This document shows positions 18,140 through 28,700 of a DNA stretch of 64,000 bases, piece by piece; within the stretch, counting starts at the first letter, position 1, and each line of letters opens with the position of its first letter. The notes below the pieces were generated by a model that saw only the letters and a list, made by a program, of their open reading frames with translations, made no database searches and was not told the DNA's origin. Source of the DNA: Chryseobacterium pennipullorum (GTDB lineage Bacteria > Bacteroidota > Bacteroidia > Flavobacteriales > Weeksellaceae); contig NZ_QNVV01000020.1 in assembly GCF_003384725.1 (NCBI RefSeq), forward strand, positions 38,876 to 102,875. The letters run 5' to 3'. A program made the position numbers and the translations under genes.

Positions 18140-18429
18140 TCGTAGATATAATTGATGATCATACTAAGGTCAAGATTAATAAGCTGGTCAAGATCCATAG
18201 AAGATAACCAACCTGTAAAGTCGATCTGATCGCCAAAATGCGCCTTGATCTTTTCAGAGAAAGAGACAATCTCGATGCTGTCCATTTCAAGATCTTTGGT
18301 GAATGAACTTTCCGGAGTAATGTCCATCTCCTCTACAAATTCAGCACCTATCACTTCAGTAATAAAACCTTTTAATAAAGTAAAAAGTTCTTCGTGGTTC
18401 ATTTTTAATGTTGCGTTTACAGTGTCCAT
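18130..18429 (-). CDS. Free-standing acyl carrier protein
   Basis: The protein (99 aa from ATG 18429, or 90 aa from ATG 18402) has the ACP signature DLEMDSIEIV with phosphopantetheine Ser at position 51 of the longer form. The first start overlaps the end of the 1421-aa gene by 13 bp; the second, MNHEELFTLLKGF, begins at the first ACP helix and may be the true one. The Ser would be loaded by the phosphopantetheinyl transferase fused to the preceding protein. A third ACP, beyond the two in the megasynthase, suggests transfer of the chain from the synthase to a free carrier that serves the hydrolase or the acyltransferases. It is unlike the housekeeping AcpP (the LEMDSIEIV context is shorter and less conserved). 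Confidence 0.88.
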   Translation of the reverse strand: MDTVNATLKMNHEELFTLLKGFITEVIGAEFVEEMDITPESSFTKDLEMDSIEIVSFSEKIKAHFGDQIDFTGWLSSMDLDQLINLDLSMIINYIYECQ

Positions 18430-21400
18430 CCGATAATATAATTTTTATGTTTAATAGTTTTGATTTCAATGTTGTTGATCCACAAGTGATCATCTTTTAT
18501 AAGTTCGACTTCGAAGGCTTTTGGATTTCCTTTCAATCCGGTTCCTAAAAATTTTCCGTAGGCTTCTTTGGCTACCCAGAAACGGGTGGTCCATTCTGCC
18601 TGGTCTTTTCCTTTTAATAAGGCTAATTCATGGTCTGTAAATACCAGGTCATAGAATCCTTCACTGCGTTCTTCCATGAGTTCCATATCGATTCCTACAG
18701 ATTTGCCATATCTCGCAATCCCCACAGCTTCTTTTCCTTTGTGAGCAAGTGAAATATGAATGTCTTCTGTGAAATCACTGATGAGGTAAGGTTTCCCCAC
18801 TTCATCGGAACGGATCTCAAACGTGATCGGGAAGCAGGCATGATTTTTTTTCTGACGAAGAAGGTTTCTCACGGCATCTTTTACTGCAACACGGCTTACC
18901 ATCCAGTTTTTCTTCTTGTTGGGTAACAATTGCTGATGATGCTGTTTTTCCGTCTGGTTGAAATATCTTTTCAGGATAAAATCCCATGAAGCTACTCTGG
19001 TATAAGCCTGGTGGAAGAAAAATACTTCAGGAGCAATCTCTTCAGAAAGTCGGTTATGCAATGGCGACATGGAAACATTCCATAACGCGGCATCAATTTC
19101 CAGTCTTCTGTTCTGCCAGCCTGTGATGGCACACCATACTTTTCCGTCTCTTTTCAGAACGATATTGGCAATGGCAAACTCATCGTTAAGCTCAGTCTGC
19201 ATACAGGTACATTCAAAAATACCTTCCTGATCGTGCATGTCTCCGAAGAATTCAATATCTCTGATCTTTACCGGAAAGGCGATACGGTCTTTCACTAAGG
19301 TAAGTTGCAGCCAAAGTCCGAATAACTGTCCGGCATTATCCAGTAGAGATCCTTTTCCGCCATTTCCTTTGATCTTTCCTATGATTCCTTTGGTTCCAAC
19401 GGCTGATATTTCAGTAATTCCCTGGTATTGATCGCCATGGAACATGTGTGCATCATAAATTTCTTCAGGGGTTCTTTCAATCGGTAAAAGATCACCAACA
19501 GAAAGGTTGAATGTTGGAGTAGGAACAGCTGAAGATTTTAAGATCACTTCAGCATTGGCGAAGTTCTCAATATCCAGATACGCATGGTTTTCGCCACGCC
19601 ATTGTCCTTTCACGGTTTTCTCAAAAGGCTGGGCAACGTTCATCCATTGGAATACACTTACATTCATGATTTTATGAACCTGTGTTCCCGGGACTTCTGC
19701 TTCTGCAATTTCAGCAAGCTGCTCAAAGATCATGGTCATCGGGATTACCGGTTCCATATCCGCTACATGAGCCCATCCTTTTGGCTGTCTCAATAAGCTG
19801 TGGTCAATCAGGTATGGATGACTTTCCAGCGTTACGTACAGATCTTTTGTGAAAGTTGTACTTCTTGGTGCTTGTGGAGCAGCATATTGTGCTACAGGAG
19901 CAACCTGAGCAGGACGTGGAATGGTAATCTCCGGACGGTTCTGGAATAAAGTAAGAACTTCTTCCTGCATACGGATCATATCATTAACATTTTCCTGGAA
20001 TGCCTGTACCAACGGGTGACCACTTTTGGCAGTTATGGCTGAAGCTGAGGCAGTGTATTGTTTTGGTGTTTCAAAGGCTTGAGCTAAGGCTTTTACTTCT
20101 TTAAAGTTTCGGATAATAGGGGAACCTAATTCCAGTTTAATACCTTTTCCTGATGCTTTTTTTGATTGCTGCTGAAGTTCTAAAAAGTCAAGAGCAATGG
20201 TTTTCCCTTCTACGAATAACGAAGCAACAACACGTTGTAGCTGTGCCAATGCAGAACGGGCAGGAACACTGGAAGGAATGGTGCTGAATGCTTTTCCTTT
20301 CAAGGTATCATCAATAAATCCGATCAGACCACCAGTACCCACCTGAATGAATACTCTGGCGCCTTCTTCGTATAATTTATCCGTCAGTTCACGGAAACGA
20401 ACAGGTTCAACCAAATGCTCGGCACTCAGTTTTCTGATCGCTGCCTGATCTGCAGGATAAGGTTCTAAAGTCGTCGCAGACCATAACGGAATCTTTGTTT
20501 TCTGGAACTGTGCTTTTTCCATTCCGGCAAGGATTACATCCAGTTTATCAGCGATAAAAGGAGAGTGGAATCCAGATTGGAACGGCAGTACCTGATGGAA
20601 GATCTGTTTTGATTTTAATAACGGAACCAATTCATCCAATGCGGCATTGCTACCACAAAGAATCACCTGATTAGGACAGTTATCGTTAGAAATATACAGG
20701 TCTGAAATTTCTGAAATAAAAGGCTGTACGACATCAATTCCGGCTCCGATGGCAATGAATTTGGAATCTTTTAATTCAAAAGTTTCCGGATTCAATACAT
20801 CTATTAAAGCTTTTACAGAATTGGCTTCTGCTAACTCAGATGAATATCCTGCCAGCCATTCTCCTAAGCTGTGTCCTGCATTCATATCTGGGATAATTCC
20901 CAGTTTTTTCAATGAATTATCAAGGATACTACAGGTATTGAAGATGTTTAAAGCATCGGTTAAAAGGCCTTCGCCTTCTGTTTCTATAGGCGCTGTTAAT
21001 CCGAAATAACGACTTACACTTTCCACTTCACCTTTTGCCAGACCATCCAAACCAGGGAATACAAAGGCTACTTTTCCGCCATCTTTTAATAATGGGGTAG
21101 AAGTGTACCAGATATCCTGTTTGTTTTTCCAGATCAGGTTTTTAGAAACAATTTTAAGTGCTTTTTCTATTCTTGCAGGAGTAGGATCAAATATCGCTAC
21201 TCTGAAATCTCCTTCACCTAAAGTAGTATCGTTATTTTGTAATGCAGAAATCAATTCTGCATGCGTAGGTCTTGCCAATAGCAATACTTTGTCTTTTTTA
21301 GGCATATCATAGCCTTCAAGAACAACGTGTGCATTGATTCCACCAAATCCGAAAGCGTTTACTGCTGCTACTTTTGGCAGTCCGGTTTTTGACCAGTTTT

Positions 21401-22682
21401 TAGCTTCCTGTACAGGCTCGAATCTTGTGTTCTGCATGTCTGCAGTAGGATTTTCACAGTATAAGGTTGGTGGTAAAGTATCGTGGTGTAAAGCCAGACA
21501 GGTTTTAATTAATCCTGCGATTCCGGCAGCCGGCATGGCATGTCCGATATTGGATTTCACAGAACCGATTCCTGCTACCAGAGCAGCTTCTTCTTTTCCA
21601 AAGAACTGTGATAAGGTCTGAAGCTCAGTTTTATCTCCAAGCGGAGTTCCGGTACCATGGGCTTCAACATAACCTACTTTATTTTTATCCAGATCTGCAT
21701 TGATCCAGGCTTGTTCTAAAGCTTTCAACTGGCCTTTGACGGATGGGCTCATCACGCTAGTTCCGTTACCATCACTGCTTACGCCCACGCCTTTAATCAC
21801 AGCATAGATTTTATCCTGATCACGAACAGCGTCTTCCAATCGTTTTAAAACGACGAAACCACAACCTTCGCCAATCAGTAATCCATCAGCATCCATACTG
21901 AAGGGCTTGATCTGCTGTTGACGGGACATCGCGCCTAATTGAGCAAAAATACTCCAGAACGCAGCATTTTGCCCGGTGTGAACACCTCCGGCGATCATCA
22001 TATCAGAACGACCTCTCTGAAGTTCCTGTACAGCGTGATCTACAGCGATTAAAGCGCTGGCACAAGCAGCATCAACAGTAAAAGCAACGCCTCCAAGGTC
22101 AAAACGGTTGGCCACCAATGAAGCTACCAGATTAGGAATTAATCCCATGGCAGTATCAGCAGCGAAACGTCCTTTACGTTCCTGGAAAGCATGTTTTACT
22201 TTTTCAATATCAGCAGAAGATACCTGAGGGAGAAGTTCCTGCAATAAGGAGGAAATCTGTTCTCCGGTTCTTACAATTTCAATGGCACGGGTAGCTCCCG
22301 GCCCGGTATAATTTCCTTTTCCGATGATGATTCCTGCTTTTTCAAGGGAAATATTCTTTTGAAATACTCCGGCATCCTCTAAAGCTTTCTGAACTAAATC
22401 AAGGGTGAGTAAATGATCGGGTTCTGTTCCTTCCACCGCAAGGGGTAAAATTCCAAAAGTGGTAGGATTGAACTCATAATCAGGAATAAACCCGCCTCGT
22501 TTGCAGTAGAAACGATCGACAGGGTTGGTGGCATCACTAAAATGCACCGGATCTATCCTATCGGCCGGAGCGGATTGGGTAGAGTCTACTTTATTGACAA
22601 TATTCTGCCAAAAAGTATGGGCGTCCTGCGCCCCGGGAAAGACGCAGGATAGTCCAACTACAGCAACATCTGTTTTTTTCAT
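18417..22682 (-). CDS. Iterative type I synthase subunit: KS, divergent AT, DH-like hotdog, PPTase
   Basis: The 1421-aa protein has four parts. KS (about 5-455) is complete: C207 in VDAACASA, H342 in EAHGTGT, H381 in SVKSNIGHA. An AT-like domain (about 535-830) has S605 in GHSLGEW and H706 in GFHSPF, but the usual FPGQGS entry is FPGLDG, so its substrate or activity is doubtful. A DH-type hotdog (about 945-1190) has HPYLIDH at 955-961 and GSLLDNAGQ with D1115. The C-terminus (about 1255-1421) is a Sfp/AcpS-type phosphopantetheinyl transferase, with GIDMELM (D1332) and WVAKEAYGKFLGTG. There is no ACP or KR here; these are in the 2346-aa partner, whose stop lies 19 bp upstream. I infer that it loads pantetheine onto the operon's ACPs and carries out condensation and dehydration. 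Confidence 0.93.
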   Translation of the reverse strand: MKKTDVAVVGLSCVFPGAQDAHTFWQNIVNKVDSTQSAPADRIDPVHFSDATNPVDRFYCKRGGFIPDYEFNPTTFGILPLAVEGTEPDHLLTLDLVQKALEDAGVFQKNISLEKAGIIIGKGNYTGPGATRAIEIVRTGEQISSLLQELLPQVSSADIEKVKHAFQERKGRFAADTAMGLIPNLVASLVANRFDLGGVAFTVDAACASALIAVDHAVQELQRGRSDMMIAGGVHTGQNAAFWSIFAQLGAMSRQQQIKPFSMDADGLLIGEGCGFVVLKRLEDAVRDQDKIYAVIKGVGVSSDGNGTSVMSPSVKGQLKALEQAWINADLDKNKVGYVEAHGTGTPLGDKTELQTLSQFFGKEEAALVAGIGSVKSNIGHAMPAAGIAGLIKTCLALHHDTLPPTLYCENPTADMQNTRFEPVQEAKNWSKTGLPKVAAVNAFGFGGINAHVVLEGYDMPKKDKVLLLARPTHAELISALQNNDTTLGEGDFRVAIFDPTPARIEKALKIVSKNLIWKNKQDIWYTSTPLLKDGGKVAFVFPGLDGLAKGEVESVSRYFGLTAPIETEGEGLLTDALNIFNTCSILDNSLKKLGIIPDMNAGHSLGEWLAGYSSELAEANSVKALIDVLNPETFELKDSKFIAIGAGIDVVQPFISEISDLYISNDNCPNQVILCGSNAALDELVPLLKSKQIFHQVLPFQSGFHSPFIADKLDVILAGMEKAQFQKTKIPLWSATTLEPYPADQAAIRKLSAEHLVEPVRFRELTDKLYEEGARVFIQVGTGGLIGFIDDTLKGKAFSTIPSSVPARSALAQLQRVVASLFVEGKTIALDFLELQQQSKKASGKGIKLELGSPIIRNFKEVKALAQAFETPKQYTASASAITAKSGHPLVQAFQENVNDMIRMQEEVLTLFQNRPEITIPRPAQVAPVAQYAAPQAPRSTTFTKDLYVTLESHPYLIDHSLLRQPKGWAHVADMEPVIPMTMIFEQLAEIAEAEVPGTQVHKIMNVSVFQWMNVAQPFEKTVKGQWRGENHAYLDIENFANAEVILKSSAVPTPTFNLSVGDLLPIERTPEEIYDAHMFHGDQYQGITEISAVGTKGIIGKIKGNGGKGSLLDNAGQLFGLWLQLTLVKDRIAFPVKIRDIEFFGDMHDQEGIFECTCMQTELNDEFAIANIVLKRDGKVWCAITGWQNRRLEIDAALWNVSMSPLHNRLSEEIAPEVFFFHQAYTRVASWDFILKRYFNQTEKQHHQQLLPNKKKNWMVSRVAVKDAVRNLLRQKKNHACFPITFEIRSDEVGKPYLISDFTEDIHISLAHKGKEAVGIARYGKSVGIDMELMEERSEGFYDLVFTDHELALLKGKDQAEWTTRFWVAKEAYGKFLGTGLKGNPKAFEVELIKDDHLWINNIEIKTIKHKNYIIGWTL

Positions 22683-22701
22683 GTTTAGTGTATACAGAGG
22701 G

Positions 22702-25700
22702 TTACCAATTATTTCCTGACATGATAAGCACCTGGCTTTCAGTTCCGTATTTTATTTCGTTAAGGAAGATTTCTTTTCCTTCATCCAATGGGATCATGGA
22801 AATTCCTCTGCGTTCGTATTCAGATTCAAGGGTGGAAGAAACCATTCCGGCACCTTTCCAAGGTCCCCAGTTGATAGAGATTACTTTTCCTTGCAGTCTT
22901 TTATTCAGCGCGTTAGCGTAATCATCCAGTACACTGTTGGCCGCAGCATAATCTGTCTGGCCTTTGTTACCGTATACGGATGCGATACTTGAGAATAATA
23001 CCACGAACTGGCAGTCTGTGCGAAGCTGTTCAGCCAATACACGAAGTGGTTTTACTTTGGTATCAAATACACGTCCGAAAGAAGAAGTCGTCTTTTGTTT
23101 GAATAATTTATCTTCCAAAAGACCTGCTCCGTGGATTACTCCGTCTAAACGGTTGTATTTTTCATAAATACCGCTGATCAGGTTGCTTAATCCCTCTTCG
23201 TCACAAAGATCTAAAGATTGATAAATAATAGTGTTTCCAAGCGCTTCCATATCACGGATCGTGCGTAGGATCTGATTGTTTTTGAAAATTTTCGTGGTTT
23301 CTTTTTCAATCTCAGCAGGGGAAGTGAATTTTCCGGATTTAATCGAGTAAGCTCTGATTTCTTCCTTAGTCTTCATTCCTTCGAATTCTTTAGCAGAAGC
23401 TTCATTTCTTGGATCTGCTGATCTTCCTACCAAAATATAAGTACATGGATAAGCCTGAGACATGTGTTTCACCAATTCTGCAGTGATTCCCTGTGCACCT
23501 CCCAATACCAATACTACTGATTTCTGATCCAGCTGAATGTGTGCTTCATTTAAACTTGTTGACAGTGGGGAAGGGATAATATCTACCTTATGTCTTTTTT
23601 CGTTTTTATAAATCACTTCAGCAGGTTTATCGTTGGTTAATATTTCCTTTAAAGTAATTTCAGCGATCTGATCTACTTCCTGAGTTGTACTTAAGCTGAT
23701 GAATCTGCAAGTCGTGTGATCGAATTCTCTCGCCAAACTTTTGAAAAGTCCGGGATACCCTTGGTGATGACGTAAAACACTTACATCAGTTACTTCCTGA
23801 ATATGAGCAGCGATATCAGAGATTAAATAGACCCATTTTGCTTTATCAAAATCCAGTTTTTTAATCAAATCAACATGATCGATGATGCTTGGCTTATCTG
23901 TTGCTGAGAACAGGTCCAGCATGATTAATCCGTCAACATGTGAAAGATCTTTGTCTGCGTCTACCAATTCTACAATAGCTCCATGTTTTTCCAACTCAGT
24001 TTTAATAGCTGAGGTTTGCGTGCTGTCATCCTGAGTGATAGCAAAACGTTTTCCCTGAAGAACTTCTGTATTTTGTACTGAAGAAGCATCTGTAGGGGTG
24101 ATATCAAAACGAAGACGTGATAATACATTGTTGGTTGGTTCAGTAACTACTTCTTCCTTTACTTCGTTTTTTGTTTCAGTAGTGTCACCGCTCATTTCAC
24201 TGATCCAGCTTGCCAATCCACGAAGGGTTTTAATAGCTGCAAGTTTTTCCATTACATCATCAGCCTGCTCAAGATTTTCTCCGAAACCGATCTTGTTTTT
24301 AAGATCTGCAATGATTTCCATACGCTTGATAGAATCGATACTAAGGTCTGCTTCCAAATCCAGATCCAGTCCTAACATTTCTTTCGGATATCCTGTTTTC
24401 TCACTTACGATATTTAAAATACCGTTTTGAAGGTCTTCTAATGATAAAGCAGACTTAGCCTGTGGTGTTGAAATCGATTCAGCAGCTGTTCCGTTTTTTT
24501 CAGCAACGGTTGTAGCTTCAGCTCCTGAGAATTCAGTAAGCCATGATACTAATCCGTTTAGCGTTTTGATAGCTGCCAATTGCTCCATCACCATATCTTC
24601 ATTGGTGTTTCCGTTGGCTAATGTGCCTAACTCGCTGCGAAGTGTTCCGATGATTTCCACTCTTTTGATAGAGTCGATACTCAAGTCAGCTTCAAGGTCC
24701 ATTTCCATACCCAGCATTTCTTGCGGATACCCAGTTTTATCACTTACAACCTGTAGTAATAAAGCTTTGACATCTCTTGTTGGGGCAGCTTTTACAGCAA
24801 CAGCAGTAGCAGTCACTGCAACCGTTCTTTCCTGCTGAACTGCTTGTACCGGAATGGTACGTTCAGGGGCAGGTGCCGGCATTGGTGTATTGTAAACAGG
24901 CATTGGGTTTACCTGAGGATTCTGTCCCATAAAGGATAGCATCACATCACGTTGTGCCTGTATCATGAGTTTCATACTGTTTAAATATTCCTGCAGCATA
25001 CGTTCTGCCGTAGATAGGCCTTCCGGTGCAGGAGCTTGCGTATTATGATTGGTAAAATTGTTCATAGGAATAGGATTTATGATAGGGAGTGCACCATTAG
25101 CAGGCAATGAACCTGTTGCCGGATGTGCGGCTTGTCCGTTAACACGCCAGATGGCAGGGCTTTTTTTGTACAATTCAGGCTGATTGATATCAACAAGCTG
25201 AACGAAACGGCCATCGAAAAGTTTCTCAATATTGAAGCTGCGTCCTGTTCCTAAATACTGAGCTAACATGCAAAGTAAATGGGTGAATTTATTACGGCTG
25301 CTGTCTTCAACATATAAAGTCAACTGATCTTTTTCAAGACATGATTTTGCCAATCCTGTAAGGACTTTTCCTGGTCCAACCTCGATGAAGATTCTTGCTC
25401 CGTCATTGTACATCGCTTGCATCTGCTCTACGAATCTCACAGGCTGTACCAGGTGATCAGTCAATCTTTCTTTGATGTCTGAAGGATTCGAAGGATATAC
25501 ATTTGCTGTTGTATTAGACCATACAGGGATCTGCATTTCCTGGAAAGGAACATCTTTTAATACATCAGCATATAAACCTTTAGATTTTGCTAATAATGGG
25601 CTGTGGAATGCACATGCCACTTCTAATTTTTTAGCAGAAATACCTTCCTGTTTAAGGACTTCCAGCAGTTTATTGATGGCTTCCGTGCTTCCTGCGATAA

Positions 25701-28700
25701 CACATTGAGTAGGCGCGTTGAAGTTAACCGGATAGCATCCTTCCACCTTAGCAATGATCGGCTGTAAACGCTCATGAGCAGCACTTGCAGCTAACATAGA
25801 ACCCGGATCTCCACCTTCTACTGAGTTTAGGATAGATTGAGCTCTCTGAATACTTAAATCAACCAATTGATCTTCTGCAAATACGCCTGAGAAACATAAA
25901 GCCGGTAATTCACCATAGCTGTGACCTGCCAGCATATCAGGAATAATTCCTAATGATTCTAAGAATTTAGCCAATGCAAGATCAACAATTCCTAAAAGCG
26001 GTTGTGCCAGACGGGTATCTTTAATGGTTTCTTTCTGTTGCTTTAAATCCGCTTCACTAAATGTTGTAGAAGGGAAAACTACTTTTTCAAGCTCAGAATA
26101 GTTATCGATAATCTTACGCATAGCCGGGAAGACTACGAACAGATCACGGGCCATATTGATTCTCTGGCTTCCTTGTCCTGGGAATGTGAAGGCTACTTTA
26201 CCTTCTTTTTTACTGACAGTGAAAGTATCTTTAGTCTCTATTCCTAGCAATACTAATTCAATCTTCATCATCAGATCTACAGCGGTATCTGCTACGATAC
26301 TGAACTGAATCGGTTTTTCTGAATTGATGCTTAAACTGTAAGCAATATCTTTTAATGGAATCTCATCGTTGATTTCCAATAAGGTTTTGATCTGGCTTGA
26401 TTGACCTTTGGCTTCTTCATAAGTATTCCCTCGGAATACAAATAATTCTGAAGGCCAGGACTGCATCGCAATTGAGTCATCTTTTTTCGGATGGTTCGCA
26501 ATTACAGTGTGGAAGTTTGTTCCACCAAATCCAAAAGCACTGATTCCTGCATATCTGTTTTTCTCAGTCCATAACCCGGTTTCAGCATGGAAAGAGAATG
26601 GACTGGTTGCTGCGTTATAATAAGCATTAGGCTGCTTAAGGTGAAGGGTAGGAGGTTTAACTCCATGATAAACAGCCAGAGAAGCTTTGATTAAACCTGC
26701 TAATCCTGCAGCACACTTGGTATGTCCGATTTGGGTCTTTACAGAACCTAAATGCGTTTGTCCCGGTAAAGCACCCGAACGGCTGAATAAGTTTGTTAAA
26801 GCACTTAATTCTGTTTTGTCTCCAACAACGGTTCCGGTACCGTGAGCTTCTACCAATCCTACAGAGGCTGCACTGATTCCTGCTTGAGTATAAGCACGTT
26901 CTAATGCTCTTACCTGGCCCACTTTTCTAGGAGCAGTTAATCCAAGAGCTTTTCCATCACTGGATCCGCCCACTCCTTTGATGACAGAGTAAATACGGTC
27001 GCCATCGTTGATTGCATCTTCATATCTTTTTAATACAAGGATTGCAATTCCTTCTCCAAGGGCAATTCCGTCTGCTTCACTGTCAAATGTCGCACATCTT
27101 CCTTTTCTGGAAAGGGCATGCGTACTGGAGAACATCAGGTAATCGTTGATTCCGTTGTGTAAATCTGCACCTCCGGCAAGAACCATATCAGATTTTCCTA
27201 ATACAAGTTCCTGACAAGCTAAATCGATAGCTGCCAAAGATGATGCACAAGCTGCATCTACAGTAAAGTTTCTTCCGCCAAGATCCAGGCGGTTCGTAAT
27301 CCTGCCTGCGATCACATTGGCTAAAATACCCGGGAATGAATCCTCTGTCGTATGCGGGAAAGCTTCTTTTACTTCTTCGTGAAGTTCTCCGAATACTTGT
27401 TTGTAATACCCTCTGAAACTATAGCTGTTGGCAAGGTCGTTACCACCTTCAGCACCTATAATCACCGAGATGTTTTCTCTATTGATATGTTTTTCACCAT
27501 ATCCAGCATCTTCCATGGCACGTTTTGCAACCAATAAAGTCAGCAATTGGGTAGGTTCAATAGCAGCTAGAGACTGTGGTGGAATACCGAATGCTAGTGG
27601 ATCAAAATCAATTTTTGGAATAAAACCACCCCATTTTGAGTGAGATACATCCGCTTCATCAGAATCCGGTTTGTAATAAAGCTCTTTATTCCATCTTTCA
27701 TCCGGAACTTCAGTTACACTGTCTTTTCCTAAGATAATATTTCTCCAGAATTCATCCAGATTTTTGGCGCCCGGGAAAATACATTCCATTCCTACGATAG
27801 CAATGTCTAATGGCTTTTCGCTGGATGTTGGTAATTCTGGTAATTCAGCGTTTTGGATATATTCGTAATTGTTGATACTAACGTTTTGGTGAAGCTCTTC
27901 AAGGGTAAGGACTTTATTGTGCATGGTGGCAATCTGCCCGATCATATACATTCCAAGATCCAATTGATCATCTTTAGGAATGTTGACTAACTGGTCTCCC
28001 TGGCGTTCAATACCTTTTGCGGCAATTCTTAAACGGCCTACGTTGAGTTTTTCCAACTTTTCCCATACTTCTTTTTTATCGGTCCCGGCCGCTAAAAGTT
28101 TAGCTTTCTCGGTATTGAAGTGGTTGGCAAATGCTGTGTTTAAACAACGGGTTTCGTGGCCTGGAGCTGTTTCCAATAAAACAGTATCCTTAGCCTGCAT
28201 TGCCTGTAGCTGGAATTCTTCCTGAATGGCTCCGGTCTGTACAGCTTCCTGAGTATACAGATAAGCCGTTCCCATCAAAACACCCACTTTTACCCCTCTG
28301 GCAGCCAATGGAGCAGCCATGATAGAAACGAATGCAGTTGAGAAGTCGTTATGGATTCCACCTGCGAAAAATACACTGATATTTTCCGGATGGTCTTCTT
28401 TTAATATACGTTCAATTTGTTTTTCCCAAAGAACCATGCTGGATAATGGACCAACGTGTCCACCACATTCACGGCCTTCAAAAATAAAGCTCTTAGCTCC
28501 TTCTTTAAGGAAAATATCCAATAGGGCAGGAGATGGAACATGTAAGAATGTTTTTATTCCTGCTTTTTCAAATACTTTAGCCTGTGCCGGTCTTCCTCCA
28601 GCAATTAAAACAACTGGTGGCTGAGCTTCAAGGATATACGAAGTCTGTTCATCTCTTAATTCCTGAGGAGCGAATCCTAAAATTCCTACTCCCCATGTTT

